Shown piece by piece: positions 52,724 to 62,017 of a stretch of 64,000 bases of DNA. Source of the DNA: Actibacterium lipolyticum (GTDB lineage: Bacteria; Pseudomonadota; Alphaproteobacteria; Rhodobacterales; Rhodobacteraceae). Below the pieces are notes generated by a model. It was not told where the DNA came from. It was given only the letters and a program-made list of their open reading frames with translations, and did no database searches. The stretch is from the NCBI RefSeq assembly GCF_900184935.1, contig NZ_FXYE01000001.1, positions 1,550,001-1,614,000 of the forward strand, given 5' to 3'. The translations under genes were made by a program, and so were the position numbers. Numbering within the stretch: the stretch's first letter is position 1; each line of letters starts with the position of its first letter.

Positions 52724-53098
52724 TCAGTGCGTGGCCGGGCTGGCAATGTGCACTTTTACATTCGGGCAGATAGACGCCAGTTCGCGCTTGATCATTTCAG
52801 GGCGCGGAAGGCGCGGTGTCACAATCATCAGACGCCCACGATAACCAGCGCGATCTAGTTCGTGTGCCAAGTCCAGCGCGTCAAACTGATCGCTGACCAA
52901 GGGGGCTACGATGGTTTCCACCATGGGAACGCGGGTAAGGGCCGCATGTATCAATGCATATGGAAGATATTCAAGCTTTGCGCCTTCGAGAGAGCCGCGA
53001 TCGTGTGGCACGTCGTCCACCGGCATCCCAACGACCAGCGACAACCGGTCGGTGTTGGATGCAACGCGCAGATGGGGGCGGCACTGGATTTGTTCCAT
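52724..53098 (-). CDS. conserved-looking hypothetical protein
   Basis: The 124-residue protein has no signal peptide or membrane span. Its C-terminal half (ALDLAHELDRAGYRGRLMIV then TPRLPRPEMIKREL) recalls the second half of a response-regulator-like alpha/beta domain, but the phospho-acceptor region is not convincing. ATG 53098 follows GAGG; a start seven codons upstream is weaker. It is divergent from phoR. I do not recognise a family with confidence. Confidence 0.6.
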   Translation of the reverse strand: MEQIQCRPHLRVASNTDRLSLVVGMPVDDVPHDRGSLEGAKLEYLPYALIHAALTRVPMVETIVAPLVSDQFDALDLAHELDRAGYRGRLMIVTPRLPRPEMIKRELASICPNVKVHIASPATH

Positions 53099-53333
53099 TC
53101 TGGACCTCTTCCGAATCAACTTGTTATTGATGGTGCCCTGAAATATTCGATCTTTCCAACCGCTAGATTACGCAACGTCACACCCCTGCGATCAAAAAAT
53201 GGGCAAAAACACCTTAGAATTAAAGCCTATCTATCGATTGTACCTTTTATGGCAACAAACTGGTTCCTGGCCCACAACCCTTTGAAAGTGCTCAAATGTT
53301 ACGCAAAATCGGCTCGATCAGGATGAAAAACTT

Positions 53334-54374
53334 ATGAAATCTGAGTTGCTTACGTCCGTTCTGGCGGCGATTCCCCACCCGATGATTTTGATTTCCAAAG
53401 ACGGTCGGGTCGATGCGATGAACGAAAAAGCGCAGGCCATGTTCGGCCCCGGAGGCATCGGAAGGCACTATGTAACAGTTTTGCGTCAACCTGTCCTTTT
53501 AGACTGTGTTGAGGAGACATTGCGCCTGAACCAGCAACGCCGCAGCCGGTTTCTGACGACAGAAATGACCCGCGAAGCGACCTATGACGTGACCACCAGC
53601 CCGGTACAGGGCGAAACGGGGCGGGGTCTTTTGGTTTTTTTCGAAGATGTCACGGATCGCGAACAGGCCGAACAAATCCGCCGAGACTTCGTCGCCAACG
53701 TCAGCCACGAATTGAAGACTCCGCTTACCGCGCTTCTTGGCTTTATTGAAACGCTGCGCGGCCCGGCACGTAATGACGCCAGCGCGCGTGAACGCTTTTT
53801 ATCCATCATGGAGCGCGAGGCAGAGCGTATGAACAGGTTGGTCCGGGATCTACTGTCGCTTAGCCGTGTCGAAAGCGAAGAGCGGATGCGGCCAGAAGAA
53901 CGTGTTGATATTGTTGCTTTGGTCAATTCCTGCGCTTTGACGCTGCGCCCGATGGCGCGTGACAACGGCGTTACAATTAATGTGACAGGCCATACCGCAT
54001 CAGTTTTTGTTCAAGGCGACTCAGATCAATTGGTTCAGGTGTTTACCAACTTGATCGAAAACGCGGTCAAATACGGTGGGTCCGGTGGAGTTGTCACCGT
54101 TGATATCTCCGTCGCGGATCGTGAGCTGGCGTTTCGTGGGCCCGGCGTGAATGTTGCTGTGATCGATCAGGGGGAAGGGCTTGATCCTGTTCATATTCCG
54201 CGTCTGACAGAACGCTTTTATCGGGTCGATGGACATCGGTCGCGCGAAATGGGTGGGACGGGTTTGGGACTTGCGATTGTTAAGCACATCGTGAATCGCC
54301 ATCGCGGTCGGTTTCGGATTGAAAGTGCACCGAGCGAGGGGAGCCGGTTTTCGGTCATGTTGCCTGTCGTCTGA
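53334..54374 (+). CDS. phoR: phosphate regulon sensor kinase PhoR, soluble form
   Basis: The 346-residue histidine kinase has an N-terminal PAS domain (about 1-105, ending VFFEDVTDRE), a dimerisation helix with H125 in VANVSHELKTPL, and an ATPase domain with NLIENAVKYG, a G1 box around VIDQGEGLDPVHI and GGTGLGLAIV. It has no membrane span, so it is cytoplasmic and probably reads phosphate status through the Pst/PhoU complex. Position at the head of the pst-pho genes supports the name. A 171-base gap with Pho boxes separates it from pstS. Confidence 0.9.
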   Translation: MKSELLTSVLAAIPHPMILISKDGRVDAMNEKAQAMFGPGGIGRHYVTVLRQPVLLDCVEETLRLNQQRRSRFLTTEMTREATYDVTTSPVQGETGRGLLVFFEDVTDREQAEQIRRDFVANVSHELKTPLTALLGFIETLRGPARNDASARERFLSIMEREAERMNRLVRDLLSLSRVESEERMRPEERVDIVALVNSCALTLRPMARDNGVTINVTGHTASVFVQGDSDQLVQVFTNLIENAVKYGGSGGVVTVDISVADRELAFRGPGVNVAVIDQGEGLDPVHIPRLTERFYRVDGHRSREMGGTGLGLAIVKHIVNRHRGRFRIESAPSEGSRFSVMLPVV

Positions 54375-54434
54375 AGTGGTCTTACGCACCGTCAATGACC
54401 GCTTGGCGGCATTTGTTTATTACAAATTCCACCA

Positions 54435-54463
54435 CTGTCATAAAACTGTTACGAATGTGTCAC
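54435..54463 (+). promoter_or_regulatory. Pho box array ahead of pstS
   Basis: Three direct repeats, CTGTCAT, CTGTTAC and GTGTCAC, are spaced by four bases each (11-base period), matching the PhoB consensus CTGTCAT-N4-CTGTCAC. They form two overlapping Pho boxes 83 bases before the pstS start, so pstS transcription should be switched on by PhoB under phosphate limitation. Confidence 0.85.
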
Positions 54464-54545
54464 AAAAGGATAGCGCGGTGTGACTACCACCCGGCGTGAG
54501 GTCGCTCATCCGCGGTGACCACATGCAAGACATCAGGAGCTTTTT

Positions 54546-55577
54546 ATGTCCTTTGTAAAACTGACCGCCTCTACTCTGGCGATCGCCGCCGTATCTGCCA
54601 CTGCTGCGGCTGCACGTGACAACGTCCAGGTTGCTGGCTCATCGACTGTGCTTCCTTACGCGTCGATCGTTGCCGAAGCCTTTGGCGAAAACTTCGATTT
54701 CCCAACACCAGTTGTTGAATCCGGCGGTTCGTCCGCAGGCCTTAAACGCTTCTGTGAAGGTGTCGGCGAAAACACAATCGACGTTGCAAACGCATCGCGC
54801 AAAATCAAAGACACCGAAATCGCTGCTTGTGCCGAAGCTGGTGTCACCGACATCGTTGAAGTTCGCATCGGTTATGACGGGATCGTATTTGCATCCGACA
54901 TCAACGGTAACGGTTTCGAATTCACACCGACACATTGGTACAAAGCCCTGTCCGACAAGATTGTCGTAGATGGTGCCGTTGTTGAAAACACAGCAACCAT
55001 GTGGAACGAGATTGACCCTGCGCTTCCTGCTCAGGAAATTCAGGCATTCGTACCTGGCACCAAGCACGGTACGCGCGAAGTGTTCGAAGACAAAGTTATC
55101 CTGGCTGGCTGTGAAGAAACCGGCGACTTCGAAGTCTTTAAAGCTTCGATGGGTGACGACAAGAAAGCCGCTGAAAAGGCATGTATCGCACTGCGCACAG
55201 ATGGTCGTTCCGTTGACATCGACGGTGACTACACTGAAACGCTGGCACGTATCGAAGCCAACCGTGACGGCATCGGCGTGTTCGGTCTGGCTTTCTATGA
55301 AAACAACACAGACAAGCTGCAAGTTGCGACAATGTCGGGCGTCGTTCCATCGACCGAAAGCATCGCAACCGGTGAATATCCTGTGTCTCGTCCGCTGTAC
55401 TTCTACATCAAGAAGGCACATATCGGCGTTATCCCGGGCCTGAAAGAATATGCTGAATTCTTCGTCGCTGACGAAATCGCCGGCCCAGACGGCCCGCTGG
55501 CAGCATACGGTCTGGTTTCCGATCCAGAACTGGCTGACACACAAGCTGCGGTTGCGGCTGAAAGCACAATGAACTAA
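54546..55577 (+). CDS. pstS: phosphate ABC transporter binding protein PstS
   Basis: High-affinity periplasmic phosphate-binding protein, 343 residues. A signal peptide (1-23, ending AAAARD) is followed by VQVAGSSTVLPYASIVAEAF, where the serine and threonine side chains bind phosphate, and by ESGGSSAGLKRFCEG. The start follows AGGAGC. It is first in the pst operon behind Pho boxes and followed by a strong hairpin that likely keeps its message in excess of the membrane subunits. Confidence 0.96.
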   Translation: MSFVKLTASTLAIAAVSATAAAARDNVQVAGSSTVLPYASIVAEAFGENFDFPTPVVESGGSSAGLKRFCEGVGENTIDVANASRKIKDTEIAACAEAGVTDIVEVRIGYDGIVFASDINGNGFEFTPTHWYKALSDKIVVDGAVVENTATMWNEIDPALPAQEIQAFVPGTKHGTREVFEDKVILAGCEETGDFEVFKASMGDDKKAAEKACIALRTDGRSVDIDGDYTETLARIEANRDGIGVFGLAFYENNTDKLQVATMSGVVPSTESIATGEYPVSRPLYFYIKKAHIGVIPGLKEYAEFFVADEIAGPDGPLAAYGLVSDPELADTQAAVAAESTMN

Positions 55578-55594
55578 GGCAGTATTTCGCCTGA

Positions 55595-55631
55595 GAGAGC
55601 GGCATCATCGCGTGCCGCTCTCACTACCTTT
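55595..55631 (+). terminator. hairpin between pstS and pstC
   Basis: GAGAGCGGCA pairs perfectly with TGCCGCTCTC around an eight-base loop, followed by ACTACC and TTTT. It lies 18 bases after the pstS stop; partial termination here would give more PstS than PstCAB. Confidence 0.75.
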
Positions 55632-55665
55632 TAGGACCTTTTCACCCTAAAATAACGAGGGGCTA

Positions 55666-57126
55666 ATGCCTGTCCTGTGGATAATCTTGACCATGATCGC
55701 CCTAGGGGTGGTTGGCTTCCTAGTTGGGCGCAAACGCGCCATGTCTTCCGTTGATGGCGACCCACGTCATCTTCACTCTTTGCCGAACTATTATGGCGTC
55801 AATGTTGCGATGATGACGATGGTCCCATCGCTTCTGCTGCTTCTGCTGTGGATGCTCGTGCAGCCCATGGTCATCGAACGGCAGATTTCGGGCATGATCT
55901 CGGACAGTGCGGTAGAGCAGGGGGCCAACCTTAGCCTTGTGATGACCGACGTGCGCCGTGTCGCCAACGGTCTGGACGAAGTTGTTGCGCAAGGTGTCAT
56001 GACACGTCCAGAGGCGCGCGAAATCAACGCCGAAGCGACGAATGTCCGTGAATTGCTGGGGTCGGTCGGCGTCGCGCTTGGGTCGGATGTTCGTCCCGAA
56101 GTTCTGCAGGCCGCTCAGCGGTATCGCGGATTGAAGGGCAAGCTGTCGGTAATGATGGCCGTGGCTGTGATCGGCTTGGGTCTGGTTGGCTTCGCGTATG
56201 CGACATACCGCACGACGAAAGATTTCCGGGCACGGAACATCGTCGAAGCAGGCATGAAGGCGCTGCTGATCCTTGCCTCGACAATTGCGATCCTGACGAC
56301 GCTTGGCATTGTCTTTTCGATGCTTTTCGAAACCCGGAACTTCTTTTCACAATACAGCTGGACAGAATTCTTTTTCGGATTTGTCTGGTCTCCGAACTTC
56401 CGCGGCGGGTCAGAGCTGGGCATTCTGCCCTTGCTTTGGGGCACGCTCTATATCTCGTTTATTGCGCTGTTGTTCGCGGTGCCAATCGGGTTGTTCGCGG
56501 CGATCTATATGTCCGAATACGCAGGGCCGAAAATGCGGGCGATCGCCAAGCCGTTGATCGAAATCTTGGCCGGCATCCCGACCATCGTTTATGGCCTGTT
56601 CGCGCTGATCACCGTCGGCCCGATGTTGCGGGACTATTTCGCGCAACCGCTTGGACTGGGCGAAAGTTCTGCCTCGGTTGCGACTGCAGGGATCGTTATG
56701 GGGATCATGCTGATCCCGTTCGTGTCGTCCCTGTCAGACGATATCATCAACGCCGTGCCGCAGACGATGCGCGACGGCTCGCTTGGTTTGGGCGCCACAA
56801 AATCGGAAACCATCCGTCAGGTTGTTATCCCCGCCGCTTTGCCGGGTATCGTGGGCGCGATCCTGTTGGCCGCATCGCGTGCCATTGGTGAAACGATGAT
56901 TGTGGTTTTGGGGGCAGGGGCCGCCGCAAGGATGAGCCTGAACCCCTTTGAGGCCATGACCACCGTCACGGTTAAGATCGTGTCCCAGCTGACGGGCGAT
57001 ACCGATTTTGCCAGCCCTGAAACACTTGTTGCCTTCGCCCTTGGCCTGACCCTGTTCGTGATCACCTTGGGCTTGAACGTCTTCGCGCTTTTCATCGTGC
57101 GTAAATACCGGGAGCAGTATGAATGA
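55666..57126 (+). CDS. pstC: phosphate ABC transporter permease PstC, long form
   Basis: The 486-residue permease is much longer than the roughly 320 residues of E. coli PstC. The extra N-terminal part (about 1-210) has two or three membrane spans and a periplasmic region (VMTDVRRVANGLDEVVAQGV). The C-terminal half has the permease core with PLIEILAGIPTIVYGLFALI and the contact loop GATKSETIRQVVIPAALPGI. Its stop overlaps pstA in an ATGA. Confidence 0.94.
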   Translation: MPVLWIILTMIALGVVGFLVGRKRAMSSVDGDPRHLHSLPNYYGVNVAMMTMVPSLLLLLLWMLVQPMVIERQISGMISDSAVEQGANLSLVMTDVRRVANGLDEVVAQGVMTRPEAREINAEATNVRELLGSVGVALGSDVRPEVLQAAQRYRGLKGKLSVMMAVAVIGLGLVGFAYATYRTTKDFRARNIVEAGMKALLILASTIAILTTLGIVFSMLFETRNFFSQYSWTEFFFGFVWSPNFRGGSELGILPLLWGTLYISFIALLFAVPIGLFAAIYMSEYAGPKMRAIAKPLIEILAGIPTIVYGLFALITVGPMLRDYFAQPLGLGESSASVATAGIVMGIMLIPFVSSLSDDIINAVPQTMRDGSLGLGATKSETIRQVVIPAALPGIVGAILLAASRAIGETMIVVLGAGAAARMSLNPFEAMTTVTVKIVSQLTGDTDFASPETLVAFALGLTLFVITLGLNVFALFIVRKYREQYE

Positions 57127-58475
57127 CAGACGCTACGGCTAACCCTACGCCCCCATCGGCGCACAGCGGGTCTTTACTTGTTCAAGACAAGCTAACCAAG
57201 AAACGCAACGCGGCAGAAGCCCGGTTTAAGCTATATGGCCTGACGGCTGTCAGCCTTGGCATCCTTGCCTTGGTTCTGTTGCTGGCATCGATCTTGTCAA
57301 ACGGCCTAAGTTCGTTCCAGCAGACCTTCGTTTCACTGGACGTAGAGCTGGTGGAAGCCAAACTCGACAAAAACGGTAACCGGAACATCGATGACATCAA
57401 AAAGGTTTCGACCTTTGGCTATGCACCGTTGATTAAGGCCGCGGTTGAAAAAGCAATCGCCGATGGCGGCATCGAAATCGAAGGCCTGACCGCCAAAGAC
57501 GCCGCCGGGATCGTTTCCAAAGATGCGCCCGCGCAGTTGCGGAATTACGTTATCGCCAATCCAGAAAAAATCGGGACCACGATCAACTTTAACCTGCTGG
57601 CAAACGGCCGGATCGATGGCTACCAAAAGGGCCGCGTTACGAAAGAATCCGCCGAACTGGACAGCAACGTTAGCCCGGAACAGTTGATGCTGGCCGATGC
57701 GCTGAAGGAAAATGGCACGCTGGTCAAACGCTTCAACTGGGGCTTTATTACGCGCCCGGATGCGTCTGAAAACAGACCCGAGGCTGCGGGTTTGGGCGTC
57801 GCCATTCTTGGGTCGCTTTACATGATGATGGTGGTGCTGGTTCTGGCGCTACCGATCGGCGTGGCCGCGTCTATCTATCTGGAAGAGTTCGCGCCCAAGA
57901 ACCGCTGGACGGATTTGATTGAGGTTAACATCTCGAACCTCGCGGCGGTTCCGTCCATCGTGTTCGGTATTTTGGGCCTTGCGATCTTTATCAACTTTGC
58001 CGGTCTTCCACAGTCTGCGCCAATCGTTGGCGGGCTTGTGCTGACCCTGATGACGCTGCCAACGATCATCATCGCGACCCGCGCCTCGTTGAAATCGGTT
58101 CCGCCGTCCATTCGTGACGCAGCATTGGGGGTAGGGGCATCGAAAATGCAATCGGTGCTCCATCACGTGCTGCCACTGGCTGCACCGGGCATTCTGACCG
58201 GAACGATCATTGGTCTTGCTCAGGCTCTTGGAGAGACCGCGCCGCTGTTGTTGATCGGAATGGTGGCTTTCGTTCGCGAATACCCATCCGCGCCACCAGA
58301 AGGCTTTTTCGACCCTGCTTCGGCTTTGCCGGTACAGGTTTATAACTGGACACAGCGCGCAGACCCTGCCTTTGTGGAACGCGCGTCCGGGGCGATCATC
58401 GTCCTGCTAATCTTCCTCGTGTTTATGAACGCCGTCGCCATCATGCTGCGCCGCCGCTTTGAACGCCGCTGGTAA
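57123..58475 (+). CDS. pstA: phosphate ABC transporter permease PstA, long form
   Basis: The 450-residue permease carries an N-terminal extension (about 1-215), a DUF3333-like domain with one membrane span and a periplasmic part ([20 protein letters not shown]). The usual PstA core follows: [40 protein letters not shown] and [20 protein letters not shown]. Both permeases being extended suggests the two periplasmic parts may interact. It overlaps pstC by four bases and precedes pstB by 14. Confidence 0.94.
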   Translation: MTDATANPTPPSAHSGSLLVQDKLTKKRNAAEARFKLYGLTAVSLGILALVLLLASILSNGLSSFQQTFVSLDVELVEAKLDKNGNRNIDDIKKVSTFGYAPLIKAAVEKAIADGGIEIEGLTAKDAAGIVSKDAPAQLRNYVIANPEKIGTTINFNLLANGRIDGYQKGRVTKESAELDSNVSPEQLMLADALKENGTLVKRFNWGFITRPDASENRPEAAGLGVAILGSLYMMMVVLVLALPIGVAASIYLEEFAPKNRWTDLIEVNISNLAAVPSIVFGILGLAIFINFAGLPQSAPIVGGLVLTLMTLPTIIIATRASLKSVPPSIRDAALGVGASKMQSVLHHVLPLAAPGILTGTIIGLAQALGETAPLLLIGMVAFVREYPSAPPEGFFDPASALPVQVYNWTQRADPAFVERASGAIIVLLIFLVFMNAVAIMLRRRFERRW

Positions 58476-58489
58476 GGGAACGCACAAAA

Positions 58490-59287
58490 ATGAACGACAT
58501 GCGAATGGTGGAGAGAGAAGTGGACACCAAAGAGGTTAAAATCTCGGCACGGGACTGCCAAGTTTACTACGGCGATAACCACGCGATCAAAGACGTAAAT
58601 GTCGACATCGAAGACAAGACCGTGACCGCCTTTATCGGCCCATCTGGTTGTGGCAAATCCACCTTCCTGCGGTGCCTGAACCGGATGAATGACACGATCG
58701 ATATCTGCCGCGTCGAAGGTCAGATTAAGCTGGACGGCGAAGACATCTATGACCCCGCCGTTGACCCGGTGCAGCTGCGCGCGAAGGTCGGCATGGTTTT
58801 CCAAAAGCCAAACCCCTTCCCAAAGTCGATCTATGACAACATTGCCTATGGGCCTCGCATCCACGGCCTGGCCAAGAACAAGGCCGACCTAGACGTTATC
58901 GTCGAAAAATCGCTCCGTCGTGGTGCGATCTGGGACGAGGTGAAGGATCGTCTTGATAAGCCCGGCACAGGCCTGTCCGGCGGTCAGCAGCAGCGGCTGT
59001 GCATCGCGCGGGCGGTTGCGACCGAACCAGAAGTGTTGCTGATGGATGAGCCATGTTCCGCGCTTGACCCAATCGCCACGGCCCAGGTCGAAGAGCTGAT
59101 CGACGAATTGCGCGGGCGCTATTCGGTCGTGATCGTGACCCATTCGATGCAGCAAGCGGCCCGGGTCAGCCAAAAGACCGCGTTCTTCCACCTTGGTAAT
59201 TTGGTCGAATTTGGCGAAACCGGCCAAATCTTTACCAACCCCCAAGACCCGCGCACTGAAAGTTATATTACCGGCCGGATCGGCTGA
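58490..59287 (+). CDS. pstB: phosphate ABC transporter ATPase PstB
   Basis: The 265-residue ATPase has Walker [10 protein letters not shown] at 50-58, signature LSGGQQQR near 162-169, Walker [14 protein letters not shown] and the PstB-specific [20 protein letters not shown] near 103. It powers phosphate uptake and is part of the signalling complex that controls PhoR. Two in-frame ATGs close together leave the exact start uncertain by a few codons. Confidence 0.96.
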   Translation: MNDMRMVEREVDTKEVKISARDCQVYYGDNHAIKDVNVDIEDKTVTAFIGPSGCGKSTFLRCLNRMNDTIDICRVEGQIKLDGEDIYDPAVDPVQLRAKVGMVFQKPNPFPKSIYDNIAYGPRIHGLAKNKADLDVIVEKSLRRGAIWDEVKDRLDKPGTGLSGGQQQRLCIARAVATEPEVLLMDEPCSALDPIATAQVEELIDELRGRYSVVIVTHSMQQAARVSQKTAFFHLGNLVEFGETGQIFTNPQDPRTESYITGRIG

Positions 59288-59301
59288 GGAGGACGAGTTT
59301 C

Positions 59302-60018
59302 ATGCCAGATCGTGAACATATTGTAACGTCATACGACCGTGACCTTGAAACCATTCAGGCCATGATCATGAAGATGGGTGGCTTGGTTGAAGCAGCCATC
59401 CTAGACTCCGCCAATTCACTGGAGCGTCGGGACGAAGAACTCGCCGAGCGTGTCCGCCTAGGCGACAAAGCGATCGACGAACTGGAAGAACGCGTGAACG
59501 AAGAATGCGCGAGGCTTTTGGCTCTGCGTCAACCAATTGCGTCTGACCTTCGTACGGTTCTGACTGTGATGAAGATCTCGGCCAACCTTGAACGGGTAGG
59601 GGACTATGCCAAGAACTTGGCAAAGCGGACCTCTGTTCTGGTTCAGATGAACCCGATTGAAGGTGCCTCTAGCGCGATCAGACGTATGGCGAAAACCGTC
59701 GAAGGTATGATGAAGGACGCACTGGACGCTTATATCCAACGTGACCCGGAATTGGCCCAAGACGTGCGTATGCGCGACCACGAAGTCGATCAGATGTACA
59801 ACGCGTTGTTCCGTCAATTCCTGACATACATGATGGAAGATCCACGTAATATCACGGCGTGTATGCATCTGCATTTCATCGCAAAAAACATTGAACGCAT
59901 GGGCGATCACGTAACGTCAATTGCCGAACAGGTCATCTATCTGTCGACCGGTGAAATGCCGGAAGATAACCGGCCCAAAGGCGATTCAACACCATATGAG
60001 ACGGTTGAGTTAGACTGA
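59302..60018 (+). CDS. phoU: phosphate signalling protein PhoU
   Basis: PhoU keeps PhoR in its repressing state when phosphate is plentiful. The 238-residue protein is two similar three-helix bundles with the metal-binding repeats: DELEERVNEECARLLALRQP with SDLRTVLTVMKISANLERVGD, and later DHEVDQMYN with the KNIERMGDHV segment. GAGGAGGACGAG lies before ATG 59302. The stop overlaps the phoB start by one base. Confidence 0.96.
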   Translation: MPDREHIVTSYDRDLETIQAMIMKMGGLVEAAILDSANSLERRDEELAERVRLGDKAIDELEERVNEECARLLALRQPIASDLRTVLTVMKISANLERVGDYAKNLAKRTSVLVQMNPIEGASSAIRRMAKTVEGMMKDALDAYIQRDPELAQDVRMRDHEVDQMYNALFRQFLTYMMEDPRNITACMHLHFIAKNIERMGDHVTSIAEQVIYLSTGEMPEDNRPKGDSTPYETVELD

Positions 60019-60710
60019 TGTCCAGTGTTGAGCAGCCGACTGTTCTTGTTGTCGAAGATGAGCCTGCGCAACGTGAAGTGCTGGCCTACAACTTAGAAGC
60101 CGAAGGCTTTGCGGTTGCCAAAGCCGAAAACGGCGAAGAAGCTTTGCTTCTGGTCGACGAAGACGCGCCAGACATCATCGTGCTGGATTGGATGTTGCCC
60201 AACGTTTCCGGGATCGAAGTTTGCCGGCGTCTGAAAACACGTGCGGAAACTCGGAACGTCCCAATCATCATGCTTTCCGCGCGGTCAGAGGAAGTTGATC
60301 GCGTTCGGGGGCTTGAGACTGGTGCCGACGACTATGTCGTAAAGCCGTACTCTGTGGTGGAGCTGATGGCGCGTGTTCGTGCTCAGCTCCGTCGGACACG
60401 TCCAGCGACAGTCGGCGAACAGCTGGAGTTTGAGGATATCTTACTGGACGCCGAAACTCACAAGGTGTTCCGCGCTGAAAAGCTTTTGAAGCTTGGCCCG
60501 ACAGAGTTCCGTCTTCTTTCGACCTTCATGGAAAAGCCCGGACGCGTCTGGAGCCGTGAACAATTGCTGGACCGTGTCTGGGGGCGCGACATCTATGTCG
60601 ATACGCGCACCGTGGATGTCCATATTGGACGATTGCGCAAAGCACTGTGTCAGTTCGGCGGGGATGACCCAGTACGTACGGTTCGCGGTGCCGGATACGC
60701 TCTGGGCTAA
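60018..60710 (+). CDS. phoB: phosphate regulon response regulator PhoB
   Basis: The 230-residue regulator has a receiver domain with E13/D14/E15, phospho-acceptor D57 in IVLDWMLP and K in DYVVKPYS, and an OmpR-type winged helix (about 130-228) with LGPTEFRLLSTFMEKPGRVWSR (in part) and VRTVRGAGYALG. It should bind the Pho boxes ahead of pstS and activate the operon that ends with its own gene, a positive loop. Confidence 0.96.
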   Translation: MSSVEQPTVLVVEDEPAQREVLAYNLEAEGFAVAKAENGEEALLLVDEDAPDIIVLDWMLPNVSGIEVCRRLKTRAETRNVPIIMLSARSEEVDRVRGLETGADDYVVKPYSVVELMARVRAQLRRTRPATVGEQLEFEDILLDAETHKVFRAEKLLKLGPTEFRLLSTFMEKPGRVWSREQLLDRVWGRDIYVDTRTVDVHIGRLRKALCQFGGDDPVRTVRGAGYALG

Positions 60711-61176
60711 TTCGCATAATCAGTATTATGTAAAATAAATGAGTTTGCAGACCGTTGAATAGTTCCGTCCCGGCGATTGTACGCTGTCTTTATTCCTTCC
60801 AGATCAAGCCTATCGGGCGGCGCTCACGTTCCTTTCGTTCGATTACTGTTAACCATCCGCTTGCCAATTAACGATTGGCGCTCGAAACTTTACGTTGGGG
60901 AAATTCAGGTTTCTTTTCCCCGTAAAGAGTTTGCGACCACTCTCGACATGGTAAGGTATTCCTGACTTAATAAGCATTTCTGGGGAATTGCAGCGATATT
61001 AAATAAATGGTTGATTCGGTTCGATCCGTGGCCGATTTGTTGAATTGGACGACGGCATGCCGGACGTCATTGGTTTGGTATCAAAGCAATTTAGATAACG
61101 AGAAAGCGCGCAGGCCATTTTGTTTCGCTGGCCTTTCGCGCTCATCAAGACGGGTATTGAGGGAATTTGTTGAGTT
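60711..61176 (+). other. gene-free stretch of 466 bases between phoB and the LuxR gene
   Basis: No convincing frame. It is AT-richer than the genes around it. It holds two CtrA-type half-sites, TTAACCAT at 60849-60856 and TTAACGAT at 60868-60875, and a two-part hairpin at 61105-61142. The spacing of the half-sites (19 bases) is not the usual TTAA-N7-TTAA. The promoter of the LuxR gene must lie here. Confidence 0.5.
61105..61142. other. two-part hairpin ahead of the LuxR gene
   Basis: AGCGCG and AGGCCA pair with TGGCCT and CGCGCT around an 11-base loop, with a small internal mismatch. It ends 34 bases before the LuxR start and has no T run on the plus strand, so it may act in the mRNA leader rather than as a terminator. 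Confidence 0.5.
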
Positions 61177-61929
61177 ATGAATCCTAATGATCTGGAAAAC
61201 CTGATCAATGCACAAACTGTAGAAGAAGTTTGGGCGCATCTGTGTTGCCATATGGAGAAGTTCGGTTTTGATCGGCTTTTGTATGGATTTACGCGTTTTC
61301 GGACAGCCAATTCATTTGGGGATCCTCAAGATCTTCTGATCCTGTGCAACCACGACGAAAAATACATCAATGGTTTCATTGAAAAAGGCCACTATTTCCA
61401 TGCGCCGATGGTCCGCTGGGCCGCGGAAAACGTGGGCGCCTGTTCATGGAGCTGGATCGCAGATCATGCCAAAAACGGCAGCTTCACCGAAGCAGAACAA
61501 CGTGTCGTAGATTTCAACAGGCTCCACGGTGTTAACGCCGGATATTCGGTAAGCTTCAAGGATTCATCGGTTCGTTCCAAAGGTGCGCTAGGGCTTATTG
61601 GTCGTGACGGGATGAGTCAGGGCGACGTGGACGAAATCTGGAGCAAACATGGCGATGAAATTCAGGTTGTCGCGAATGTAGCGCATCTAAAGATTATCTG
61701 CCTCCCCTACTCCGGCACGCGCCGCCCGCTGACGCCCCGTCAGCGCGAAGCGTTGGAATGGGTTGGTGATGGCAAGACGACGCAAGACATCGCGACGATC
61801 ATGGGGCTAACGCCCGCGACCATCGAAAAACATCTTCGGTTGGCACGCGAAGCGTTGAACGTTGAAACGACGGCACAAGCAGTGCTTAAGGCCTCGTTTC
61901 AAAACCAAATTTTCCTGCTCGAAGCTTGA
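61177..61929 (+). CDS. LuxR-family regulator with autoinducer-binding domain (orphan)
   Basis: The 250-residue protein has an N-terminal acyl-homoserine-lactone-type domain (about 15-165) and a C-terminal LuxR HTH (about 185-240: LTPRQREALEWVGDGKTTQDIATIM, shown here in part as the conserved PRQREAL and TPATIEKHLR). In the ligand pocket the usual tryptophan and DP pair is altered: FHAPMVRWA stands where DP normally occurs, while SWSWI keeps a tryptophan. No luxI synthase gene lies nearby, so it is an orphan receptor. GAGGGAATTT-type sequence precedes ATG 61177. Confidence 0.9.
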   Translation: MNPNDLENLINAQTVEEVWAHLCCHMEKFGFDRLLYGFTRFRTANSFGDPQDLLILCNHDEKYINGFIEKGHYFHAPMVRWAAENVGACSWSWIADHAKNGSFTEAEQRVVDFNRLHGVNAGYSVSFKDSSVRSKGALGLIGRDGMSQGDVDEIWSKHGDEIQVVANVAHLKIICLPYSGTRRPLTPRQREALEWVGDGKTTQDIATIMGLTPATIEKHLRLAREALNVETTAQAVLKASFQNQIFLLEA

Positions 61930-61942
61930 TGGAAATTGCACG

Positions 61943-61976
61943 GTAGGGAATCCCCTACTTTGCTTACGCAGCGTAA
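61943..61976. promoter_or_regulatory. tandem palindromes after the LuxR gene
   Basis: Two inverted repeats lie five bases apart: GTAGGGAATCCCCTAC (six-base arms, four-base centre) at 61943-61958 and TTACGCAGCGTAA (perfect, six-base arms) at 61964-61976. They precede the structured RNA candidate and may be regulator sites, the first being of lux-box size. The first could instead be a short terminator of the LuxR gene, as TTTG follows. Confidence 0.45.
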
Positions 61977-62017
61977 ATAGGCAATCTGACCTTGTTCCGT
62001 GAGTGGTGGCATTAGCC

